Part shown: piece by piece, positions 1 to 9,310 of the stretch | Layout of the letters: each line of letters opens with the position of its first letter | How positions within the stretch are numbered: the stretch's first letter is position 1 | Source: Perkinsus olseni | Lineage: Eukaryota; Perkinsozoa; Perkinsida; Perkinsidae | Reading direction: 5' to 3' | DNA length: 36,023 nucleotides | NCBI GenBank assembly: GCA_013115135.1 | Contig: JABANP010000527.1 | Coordinates: forward strand, 1-36,023 | Notes under the pieces: generated by a model | The model's input: the letters and a program-made list of their open reading frames with translations, nothing else | Databases searched by the model: none | What the model was told of the DNA's origin: nothing | Position numbers and translations under genes: made by a program

Positions 1-1104
1 GTGTTATGAGGGTTGTGTTGTCAGTGGGTCGATAACGGATTCCGTATAAATCACACACAGTTCCTTTGGGCTCCTCAACGGGATGTAGAATGTGCTCAGA
101 ACCGTTGCTTAAGCTCCTTGCTTTCGAATGCATTCCAGAAAACATAGCCCTCGAGGGAATGTTAGGCTTTCTGCAGAGAATTTCCGAGAAAATCGTCATG
201 AAGGATCCCTGTGCGTGCGATATTGTACACAACCGTTTCGTCCACCGACTCGTGTATCGTGTTAATTGATTACTGTTTCGCGTAGATTTGCGGCTCTTAG
301 CCGCGTATCTTTCTCGAGCCCACCCTCAAACACCCGGGAGGAGACCGAACACTGGCACTCCATGGCACTTCGGGCAGGCGTGGTTTTACTACGTTCGTCG
401 AGCGGTTTGGTGGAAATACTCAACGAATCGTTTCACGCTGCTTTATGATGAGCAGATGGTCTCTGGCCCGAATTACGCATTTGTGACGGTTCAGGTCTTT
501 TCACAACCATTCTCGCGTACCACCTCTCCCTAACTCCCGAGAAGTAGAGCGGCTTTCAGGTATGGTGCAACGGGAAGGACGCACTTCGAAGTTCGAAACC
601 GTCAAGCGAATGCAGCTGAACCTCCGGGTTTCGGGGCTTGTAATGATGCGGGTTTTATTTCGAGTAGCCTTCATACGTTGGAGTCTCCAACTTACAGGAT
701 CTAAGTAGATTTGTGGCACCCAGCGGGTTTCATTGAGACAATGCGCGGACAAGATCCTGTGCGCAATGAAGTTCACAGTCGAAGTCGCAGTACTTGAATG
801 TTGACGGCCGAAGCGAGTCAGGCGCTGGGAACAGAAACAATTTGCTAACAACTCAGCGACGAACTCAAGTTATCGGCTCATAGGAGGGAGAGTTTCTATG
901 GACGTTTCATGCGTGCGTGGCGACATCTTCGGCTGGATGCACCCGCTTAGCATGCATGCTGCACGAGGACCACAAACTGTTGCCAACAGTTTGTTGGTAA
1001 CCAACCGCAGTTACGAGTAAGATTCAACTCACTTCGATAAGTGTTCCTCTGAGGGACTCAACGCAGGCTCTCACTGAAAGCCCGCTGACCCTTGAGGAGA
1101 CAGC
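1..1104. other. No recognisable gene
   Basis: Only short overlapping open frames occur, none with a motif or family I recognise. Bases from about 845 to 1000 are weakly similar to about 5440-5530 (for example a shared stretch reading ggcgacRtcttc), so the left duplicated segment may begin here, before the inverted-repeat element that follows. Confidence 0.4.
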
Positions 1105-1504
1105 CACTGCACCTCTTAAAGGCCTATTTCGCGATCAGTAAGATCAATTTCGCAGGGCGAGCGATCACCCGCGCCAAAATATGCCTTAGTAAGATCAAAT
1201 TGATCGGTAGCTCTCATCGTCAGATTTGCGACTTGGATTTGGCATCACGGTAGGCGAAACGGCCTGCCTACAACAGTCGGACGTCAAAATCCGTCACTGC
1301 AGGGAACTTGAAAATAATACCAGCGAAATTGATTTCCACTTTTCGTCGAAATTGGACTTACTTCGGGTGTGCCGGCGAAATTGATTGTCCTATCGCACGC
1401 GCTGGCGAAATTGATCTTACTAGGGCATATCCTGGCACGGGTGATCGCTCGGCCTGCGAAATTGATCTTACTGATCGGGAAATAGGCCTTTAAAAGGTGT
1501 AGTG
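1105..1504. mobile_element. MITE-like element with about 100-bp inverted arms
   Basis: The left arm (about 1105-1204) and the right arm (about 1404-1504) are inverted copies of each other over roughly 100 bp with few mismatches. Outer ends read CACTGCACCTCTTAAAGGCC on the left and, inverted, CACTACACCTTTTAAAGGCC on the right. The centre of about 200 bp repeats a GCGAAATTGAT core near 1323, 1371, 1404 and 1456. There is no coding capacity, as expected of a miniature inverted-repeat transposable element. The CACTA-like end would suit the CACTA superfamily, but I see no 3-bp target duplication, so the superfamily is not assigned. Confidence 0.7.
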
Positions 1505-3010
1505 CATGCTGTTAGCGTGGTAGTCAAAGAAGGTGGCAGGTGCTGTTCCGTTTGCATGCCTATTCAGAAATGCACTGAGGATATTACTTCCGTCAGCTTG
1601 GCGTGTGTGAGGTTAGCCTGCCGCCAGACACCCCAAACATGCTACTCGGGCAGGGTAGTGGCGCTCGCCTTTGTGTAATTGGGACATTCTATGCGTTTCA
1701 TCTTTGCATGTTAATTGTTGAAACCGCCCATTGTTCATTATTGATCCCACTAAAGTATTGTGTGCGACAATTGGATGCAGTGACGAAAAATTCAAATGCT
1801 TTGCTTTTGGCGACCATCCCCATGATTCTTCCTGAGGGTGCAGTTGTCGTTTGATAGTTGAAAGTACCTCTCCTGTTCTGGAAAGTAATGTTCATCTACA
1901 TCATCGTCGCCATCATCTGCCTCCTGGCCCACTCCGTCCAAGCCTCGGGCTCTGCCTTCGTCATCGCCGATAAGCTCCTTCGCGCCAGTGGAGACCATTG
2001 CCAACGTATTTGTGATGAGCGTCCAGACTGCATCTTCAGCTATTGCGGAGAAGACAAGAAGTGCCACAACCTCCACGAGGTCGGCTCAAACGATGACATC
2101 CCCTGTTAAAGTGCCGTGTTGGCCGTCTACTAATCTCCTCCAGTTATATGGTTCTGTTGCTCCTGCTGAGTTTGACTTTTTCTATTATTTCCATGGAAGT
2201 ATAAAGTAAAATGTGTGAATTCGGGTTGCGTTTGTGTGCTATGTTGTCGTTGAAATCAAGGGAGTTTCCGCGAAGGACGCATCCATGGTAGCTACGGTAG
2301 CTCAACTACCTACGCATGATTGCAATCTGTCTGGTTGCACTCCGTGTCAACGCTACAGAAAGTTTCCAACTGAGCACAACTAACTAGGACGTTGACCGCG
2401 AGGATGGAGGAAGACGCAGAAGAAGTCGGTCGAAGCCTTAGAGCAGGAAGACGTGATAATAGAGTCATGTATTGCTCGTTATTAAGGACAGTTTCAATCT
2501 GATGAGCACAACTAAGCCGGAACCGTAAGCGTTGGACCACAAACACACACCTACGCCGGATGTGAGAGAATGTTATCTACGAAAGAGATTGTTGACTGGA
2601 CTGCTCAGATGATCGTGATGGATAGGTATTGGAAATAGCTTTTTAAATCGGTGTACTTCTCCGAAGCGGAGTATTACTTGTCCATGTACTTTCGTACATG
2701 GACAAGGCGGTTCCGAACAACCCACCAATCCCAGCTGAGGCCTTTACCTCAGAGGTTTCTGATGATAAAGATCCCATTTCTGGCTCCCGATTTGCCGTAC
2801 TCTTCTTTCGACATGTTCGACGACAACACCGTGTAGTTACCTCGTTACGGTTGCAAAACGACTATGAAAAATATTGAGGGGTCTTCTTCCATCCACAACA
2901 GCCACCACTGAAAACACAACCACGCCAGAGGAGTAATCAGAAAAACATATTCCTGAGTATAAATGATAGACGGCTCAAGGAATGTAGCAGTGAACGACGG
3001 TGAATCGATC
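1505..3010. repeat. Segmental duplication, copy 1 (partner about 5655-7290)
   Basis: Long stretches match the second copy about 4.15 kb downstream. These include the promoter-side sequence (1590-1740 with 5755-5905), the small secreted-protein gene (1888-2109 with 6054-6300), a block ending in a run reading cagatgatcgtgatggatag (near 2610 and 6650), and a final block with gaatgtagcagtgaacgacg (near 2980 and 7278). This copy has about 250 bp of extra sequence at about 2300-2560. Divergence is greatest outside the coding region. Confidence 0.8.
1888..2109 (+). CDS. Small secreted six-cysteine protein
   Basis: The predicted protein has 73 residues. I chose the ATG at 1888, not in-frame sequence further upstream, because it places a clean signal peptide at the N-terminus (residues 1-19, hydrophobic IIVAIICLLA core, ending SVQA). 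The mature part of about 54 residues has six cysteines at 38, 42, 48, 53, 59 and 73, spaced C-x3-C-x5-C-x4-C-x5-C-x13-C, which suggests a disulfide-stabilised extracellular peptide. I recognise no named family. The same framework occurs in the C-terminal extension of the carbonic anhydrases in this window. There is no intron. A frameshifted paralogue lies at 6054. The function is unknown; secretion is predicted from the signal peptide only. Confidence 0.7.
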   Translation: MFIYIIVAIICLLAHSVQASGSAFVIADKLLRASGDHCQRICDERPDCIFSYCGEDKKCHNLHEVGSNDDIPC

Positions 3011-4480
3011 GCCCCCTGCCAGGTATGAGGAAGCGATACCGGTGTCCGTGCGAGCTGGGTTGGACACTATTAGATTGATAGTCCAAGTTTGATTTGTCAA
3101 GACACTCGAATAGGGCTCTTCAGTGTGGGTGAGTTGATGGGCATACTCTAGCCGTTTCGGCAACCGTTTCCGTTGCAATAGTAGTGACTTTAGTTGGTGA
3201 AGTTTTGGTATCTACGAGTTGGTGGAGTGGTGGTTGTACCGATATCAGGGAAATATAAGCCGGGCAACGCAATAAACAGATAACTATAAGACAGGTTAAT
3301 GTCAATCAATCAACAACAGTCCAAAGGTGATTCACTGGAGCCTAGCAGAAGACAATAACACAATCTTCCCGCGTGTCGACCGCCGAACAGTAAGCATGGT
3401 ACGGCTGAAGACAGGAAAGTCTGAGGGAAACGTGCATGCTTTGACTCGTGGGTTGGGAGGCCTACGGTAGCAACTGAGCGGAGGAGACCAGCGACCTGCA
3501 AGACGGCAGCGCCCTTCGATGAGAGTGCGCTGTATTATGACCAGCAGTGACGCAATAGATACCGAAGTTAGTACGTCCAGCACTGAATACCAAACGGCCA
3601 GGGAGTGGCCACCGAAGAGCAGGTGGACGTGTGTGCGAGTTTATAGTCCAACGGTTACGGTTCCGGCTTGGACGCCTGCCGATGTGCACAGTTGGAGACA
3701 GACTAACAGTGCGCGGCTCAGTCGGGAGGACGCGATTAACTTGGCCGTGTGCCGCTAGATGCGCGAGGGAACATTCCCATCGTGTTAGTATGATCACTAG
3801 AACTCGATAACAGGGATGATTAGGGAATCTTAGGTTGATCCATGCATTACACAAAATAGCGCATGGTGTGTCCGCACACTCACAGTTCTACGAGCTTTCC
3901 GCTTTCATGGCCATCACCCTGCAACGGTCGCGCGAAGTAGCGTCTATCCACGCACTACGTGAAGGGTAACCGATGTTAAGCATTGTGATGTTTCCATCAT
4001 CATCTCAGGCGTGTGCTGATCGACTTCTGTGATGACCAGGCTGGTGAGTGGAGGCCTAGTTAGTCTGAAGAATAGGCCCTCTTGAGGGACTTGCTTGACG
4101 ATCCTATCAATCCCAGTCGCGCTGGCGCAATTCCTGATCATTGCTATGGCCAGGCACTGAGCCTCCCAGCGACACCTCAACAGAAGGAGCGGAAGCAGAG
4201 GACTGGATGAAGGCTGTGTGTTTGGTCACCCATCAGCTCATCTCATAGTCTCGCTGCTTCGTCAGTACTTGGCGAGCCCAGATTGCGAGTTGGAGTCGGT
4301 GGTTGTGGGGTGCAAGGAGGAGTTGTATCACCCTCCGCCTGCTGGTACAATCCTTACTGGTCACTTCTGTGCAGCCTGTCTGCTGCAGAGGTGAACTCGA
4401 AGACGGAGCCGACCGATGATGACGAGGCTGATGCTAACGGAATGGCAACGGGTATTGATGATGGAAGCCTCATGATGGGA
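2230..4480. other. Gene-poor stretch
   Basis: The left part (to about 3010) belongs to the duplicated segment. From about 3010 to 4480 the open frames are short, overlap on both strands and contain no motif I recognise. I find no RNA gene or transposon end here. Confidence 0.4.
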
Positions 4481-4519
4481 CGGCCGGTGGTCGCAGGCCC
4501 ATCCCTGCGGATGAACGGT

Positions 4520-5440
4520 GGGCATGATTCAATCGATCACATCATATTAGTGGTGCATGGCATGGGGACAGACGATGAGAATCTGAATAGAAATCTCGAA
4601 GTTATGAGGGAGACCTTCGAGTTCGTCAGGCTTCACTGGTGGGTGAATCTTCCCTTCCGCCATTCGACGCTCTGGACAGGTTCTGGTCTATGAAGGTCGA
4701 TTGCCACATTGAAATGGTCAATTGGAAGCGGCACGTGTGTGACTCCCAAAGGCGCATGTTCGAGAAGATAACGCCCCTTCGGTCGGGCGGCGAACAGCAT
4801 CGGGACACTCGAATGCTCCTTAATGTGGCCATTGCTGATGTTATTTATTACATCACACCCGACAAAAGGGAGCTGATACTCTCTCATGACCCGGTGGCGT
4901 TTCGGCTCGACCCTCTGATGGCCGAGCACTATCCCCGGGAGCCGTTGATGTTGCCCCATTGGCAGGATAATGAACACAAGTGGGCCATCGAAAAGAGGCT
5001 GACCGTTCTGATGATTTTTCAGGTCGAACAAACTGTGGCAACGTGACATCAGTGACGCCAAGGGGCAGTTGTCGTGGATACAACTGATGTTCTCCGGTCT
5101 CACTGCAGAGGACCCGCCGCCCGAGGACGCACTCCCTGAGGTCTGCTCAGAAGAGGGTATGGACCGCGCGGCGGCTTCTCCTTGACGGAGCCGGTCTGAC
5201 ACTCAGTGGGTCGCCATCGGGTCGACTACATACTGCAGGAGTCCGCCACGGAGGGCATCGTCCACTCAGTGCACCGGATGAGCATCATCAGCGCGCACTC
5301 CTGTTATTGGAGTAGTCGTGATTTGGCGATGTTCATGCTGAAGGTGTTGGCTGGTAACATTGCCGCTTTTACTGCTGTGCGATTTGGGCACTATTGGGCC
5401 AGGTACCGACCCAACAGCGCCGCTGTACATGGATGATGAA
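4520..5440 (+). pseudogene. DDHD-domain phospholipase A1-like remnant
   Basis: The family (intracellular PA-PLA1, DDHD1/DDHD2/SEC23IP) has a lipase-like region followed by a metal-binding DDHD domain. Recognisable in order, but in several frames, are the entry motif IDHIILVVHGMG (from about 4530), the segment before the lipase core (CHIEMVNWKRHV, about 4700), DVIYYITPDKREL (about 4835), the DDHD opening HDPVAFRLDPL (about 4885), and the terminal part RVDYILQE then AHSCYWSSRDLAMFML (5220-5340). The frame changes near 4630, between 5010 and 5040, and near 5190. The segment that should lie between ITPDKREL and HDPVAF, which carries the catalytic GHSLGS serine, is absent. No alternative exon fills it. 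I read this as a decayed copy; a gene spliced from more distant exons is less likely. Confidence 0.75.
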
Positions 5441-5654
5441 ATGTCCACTCGATGACTTCAACCAACTTTCTGCGTCTAGGGAGAAATTCTGTGTACGTCT
5501 CTATGTATGCTTGGCGACGTCTTCAACTGACCGCACCTGCGAGTCATTCATGGCGCACCATGACCAGCAACCACTGTTGAGTGTAAAATTTACTCGATGA
5601 GTGTTGCGTTGAGTGAGAATGTCGCTCGATCTTTGAAGGCAGCCGCTGGTCAAC

Positions 5655-7290
5655 GTCGTTAGCGTGGTAGTCAGGTGCTGTTCCGTTAGCATGGCTATTC
5701 AGAAACTTCGTCAGGATATGGCTTCCGTTAGCTGGCTGGCTTCGCCGCTCTTCATAACGTTAGCTTGGCGTGTGTGAGGTTAGCCTGCCGCCAGACACCC
5801 CAAACATGTTACTCGGGCACGGCCGTGGCGCTCGCCTTTGTGTAATTGGGACATTCTATGCGTTTCATCTTTGCATGTTCATTGTTGAAACCGCCCATTG
5901 TTCGTCGTTGATCCCATCTAGAACTTTCGTTATTATCTTGATTGTAATGGGAGCATGCCCGAGTGTTCTACTTTCGTAAAGCATGTCATTTTTCTTCTTG
6001 TGGGTGCAGTTGGCGTTTTATAGTTGAAAGCTTCACTCCTGTTCTGGTAAGTAATGTTCGTCTACACCATCCTCGCCATCATCTGCCTCCTGGCCCACTC
6101 CGTCCAAGCCTCGGGCTCTGCCTTCGTCATCGCCGATAAGCTCCTTCGCGCCAGTGGAGACCATTGCCAACGTATTTGTGATGAGCGTCCCGACTGCATC
6201 TTCAGCTATTGTGGAGAAGACAAAAGTGCCACAACCTCCACGAGGTCGGCTCAAACGTCGAGATCCCCTGTTGAAGTGGCCATACTGCCGTATCGGTCGT
6301 CTACTAATCTCCTCCAGTTATCTGGTTCTGTTGCTCCCGCTGATTTTGACTTATTCTAGTATTTCCATGGAAGTATAAAGTAAGACGTGTGAATTAGAGT
6401 TTCGTTTGTATGCTATGTTTTCGAGTTATAAGTCGAATGTGTAGTGGAGCAAAATAATGTACGTCGCAAATCGGTCGAACTGGGTGGCTCGGTAATTAAC
6501 TTGAAACTTTCGGCGTTGAATGTAAAATAAAGTCCTCCCATCAGGGCTGTTGACATGAAAAGAGACTCTGCGAAGGGAGCATCCACGGCAGCCTCGCACG
6601 TCGGATTCGAGAGAACTTTATCTACAGGTAGTTATGTTGCGTTGGCTGCGCAGATGATCGTGATGGATAGGGTTTAGAAAAACACACAGAATCGGTGTAC
6701 AGCTTTGAAGCGAAGCACTATTAGTCTCATTGAAAACCTTGATTTCCCTACGAATTCCAGTCTGTGTGTATCCGAGATGAATCGGTCGCATCTTACTTAT
6801 CAAATACACTCAGGGCGCTCCTCCACTAGTTCAGTATTGCTACCGTGAGTTTCGAGGTTAGACACAGAGCGAATCAGAACTATCTACCAGACCCAGACGA
6901 GGCCTTCGGGGTTTCTGATGATACTGATTCCATTTCTGGCTCCCGCTTCGTCGTACTCTTGGTGACCTGCGAGTGTCGACAGGATCGACCATTACGCCGT
7001 GTAGTTACCTCATTTACGGTTGCAGATCTGAACTAAGCTCCCTCAGAGAGGTACGTCGGTGATGCTAGTCTAACTAAGCCGTACTGTCGTAGGCGTTGGA
7101 CTTTAAACACACACACCCGGTCGCAGAACGACTGTCCACAATATTGAGGAGCGTGGTTCTTCCTCAACAGCCACCACCTCAAGAACGCAACCACGCCAGA
7201 GGAGTAATAGGGAAAAACACATTTATGAGTATAAATGTTAAGCAGCTCATCCATCACGGTCAAAGGGTATTCGCAAGGAATGTAGCAGTG
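5655..7290. repeat. Segmental duplication, copy 2 (partner about 1505-3010)
   Basis: This is the second copy of the segment described at 1505. It lacks the inverted-repeat element seen just outside copy 1, has a shorter 3' part, and carries a frameshifted version of the small secreted-protein gene. Similarity may reach back to about 5440. Confidence 0.8.
6054..6359 (+). pseudogene. Frameshifted paralogue of the small six-cysteine secreted protein
   Basis: The signal peptide (residues 1-19) and the first four cysteines (C-x3-C-x5-C-x4-C) are conserved with the gene at 1888. At about 6223-6228 one G has been lost (gacaagaagtgcc in copy 1 becomes gacaaaagtgcc). This shifts the frame before the fifth cysteine and replaces the C-terminus with an unrelated tail reading to 6359. 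The product would lack two of the six cysteines. It may be a pseudogene or a divergent secreted peptide; the first is more likely. A base-calling error is also possible. Confidence 0.6.
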
Positions 7291-7612
7291 AACGACGGAA
7301 AGTCTACTGTGCCTTGGAAAAGGATATCCCCATAACAATGAGGGACCCTACAAGGGTCGCCAAGAGGATGAGGTCAACTGAGGAGAAGTCACTGGAAGCT
7401 CGACTAGGGCCCCAAACTGCCCACCTCCAGAAGTTCCATCTCGTCGCTCACGGTCGGGCTGATGCGCTACTGGACACTTCCCGGTGGGTGTAGTGGCTGC
7501 TGCCGGGCATCCATGGTTGCTTCCACTGCGGAATTATCAGTCGAGTGCCGCCTGAGTACAAAACACTTGTGCCATATTGCCGAGAGCAGCGCCCCGCTTC
7601 TCTCTAGCTGCC

Positions 7613-9074
7613 TCACCCGACGTCTGCGGAGCCGATGATCATTCTGTCGTTGAAGTCAGGTTCAATGTCGCGGGTGAGCCAGAAGGGCGGGTTGTAGGGA
7701 GGGACCATCTGACGAGGGTTGAAGGCATTCGAGAGTCGCTCAATACCACACCTTCGATTCATCCCCTTGCAGAGATGGCACCGGCTCCAGGCCGAGGGAC
7801 ACCTTATAGTCCCCTACAGCCGTACGGACGAGGGCCTTGATGAGAAGAGGGTGCTTTAGGAAGGACTCCGTGCACCCGTGGACGGCGTCAGGGAGGCCTG
7901 ATCAGCAGATGCTTGCACGCAACAGCGACGGGGGGCATGTTAATGTCGTCGTGTACACGCTATCACTCACCGGGCTCTCCTCGCGACTGAAGGCCCTTGT
8001 TTATTCGCTGCACATATGAGGCCCCGGTGGTGCCATTGGAGGCCGACAGTACCGCAACTTCACCAACTCCCTCCTTCGATAGTAGCTCACAGACGTGCCG
8101 ATACACTCGACGCTGGGACTGAGCAGATGACGAGCCGTGGCCACGACCAACGAGATGATGAGAGCTCACCTGCGGCGATCGGACGGTCTGGACGTAAAGG
8201 CCCTCACAAGACCTCACTCCGGCGGAGCGAAGCACTTGCTCGTTTATTCGACGATGGAGATGCTGCCAGAAATGCTCACAACCATCACCATGCGACAGCA
8301 CCAGCACAGCCGTCCGAGATGGATCTGAAGGTGCCAAGTCCGACGCAAAAGGAGACAGCCTCTCTACTACCTCTCATCTCTTGCACCATCTTTTTGGCTT
8401 GTTCCGCTATGATCTCAGGTAGCACATCATGTTGATGGTCCAGAGGCGTGCACATGGTGACCGGCAGGCTGCCAACGTACCGAGGGATCTTTAGGTCCTG
8501 AACACGACTACTCGCTACTCGAAGGGTTTGAGATGCCTTACTTGGTCAGGATGGTAGCGGATGTTGAGAGCGTTGGGCAAGTCCCTCTCCGAGTGAGAGC
8601 TCACTGATGTGAAGATCGGTATCGCAATGACCCTGTCCATGCCTGAAGGACCCTCAATGGTACACAAACAGACCATTGAAGAATTTATCCCGGGACTCGA
8701 AGATCACTCTGACAGCGATATGATGGTCTAAGAAAATCGCACCTTAACCGCTCAATTTTCACTAGCAAAAGCCTCCTACTCCGCACGATTCCTACGAGCC
8801 CTCGCATGACCTCCTCCGTCTACCTTCAGCCTCCAACCTGTCCATCGTCGTCTTGATGTCTGGCCCAGCGAACTCCATATGGCACCATCTCAATGCCGCG
8901 AACGTACCACCGTAACTGTAACCGACCATACCACTCCTTTCGTAACTCATCTCTCTACCCTTCTTCCCTCAGCTCCTTTTCTATCGCCGGCAGCATCTCC
9001 TCATGTGCCTTGTTCCAGGGTGGCATCGGTGCTCCGTGATCGATAAAGATGAGCCCCACCTTCGGCGCGTCCAT
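7613..9074 (-). CDS. CbiX/class II chelatase-like protein, two chelatase-like halves (copy B)
   Basis: There are eight exons on the minus strand: 8959-9074, 8824-8915, 8542-8642, 8371-8497, 8170-8324, 7971-8118, 7803-7897 and 7613-7708. They sum to 930 nt, giving 309 residues. Every intron is short and GT-AG, with phases 2,1,0,1,0,1,0. The N-terminal half has the start motif LIFIDHGAP, the helix segment RWCHMEF..PDIK and the family hallmark VIAIPIF..VSSHSERDLP, which fits the metal-binding histidines of CbiX/sirohydrochlorin chelatases. The second half opens again with LVLSHGDGCEHFW. The C-terminus is VPPYNPPFWLTRD plus a short tail. The expected reaction is metal insertion into a tetrapyrrole such as sirohydrochlorin; substrate and metal cannot be read from sequence. 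The frame is intact, unlike its tandem paralogue at 9311-11253. No targeting peptide is evident. Confidence 0.75.
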
Positions 9075-9310
9075 GGCGACTAGACAGTTTGCACTGAGCG
9101 GTCACCTCCCACCCTCCCACATCCCCACACTACAAAACCCAACCCTTATGATATCAGAAACGAGAAAACACAATTGAAAAAATCAGGGCTGTCATTAACT
9201 TATGCGCCCACAGTTTTGTTATTCGCACCAACCGTCTTCGGCCCCTCCAAGGCGGCCCTGGAAAGATCAACTCCAACCCTTCTGCCGCCGCGAACGATTA
9301 TTACTTCCGA

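Noticed and set aside
1105..1504. CRISPR array reading of the repeated GCGAAATTGAT motif
   Set aside because: Spacing is irregular, the copies are inverted as well as direct, and the sequence is eukaryotic; the inverted-repeat element explains them.
1603..1854. Plus-strand frame conserved with 5770-5979 in the duplicated segment
   Set aside because: The DNA itself is nearly identical, so frame conservation is not informative, and the two frames end differently. It may be the 5' region of the small secreted-protein gene.
4633..5202. 189-codon minus-strand open frame
   Set aside because: It is antisense to the DDHD phospholipase remnant, whose plus-strand reading has clear family motifs; the minus frame has none.
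8016..8435. Plus-strand frames over the chelatase-like genes
   Set aside because: The minus strand has eight conserved exons in two paralogues with matched phases, so plus frames here are shadows.
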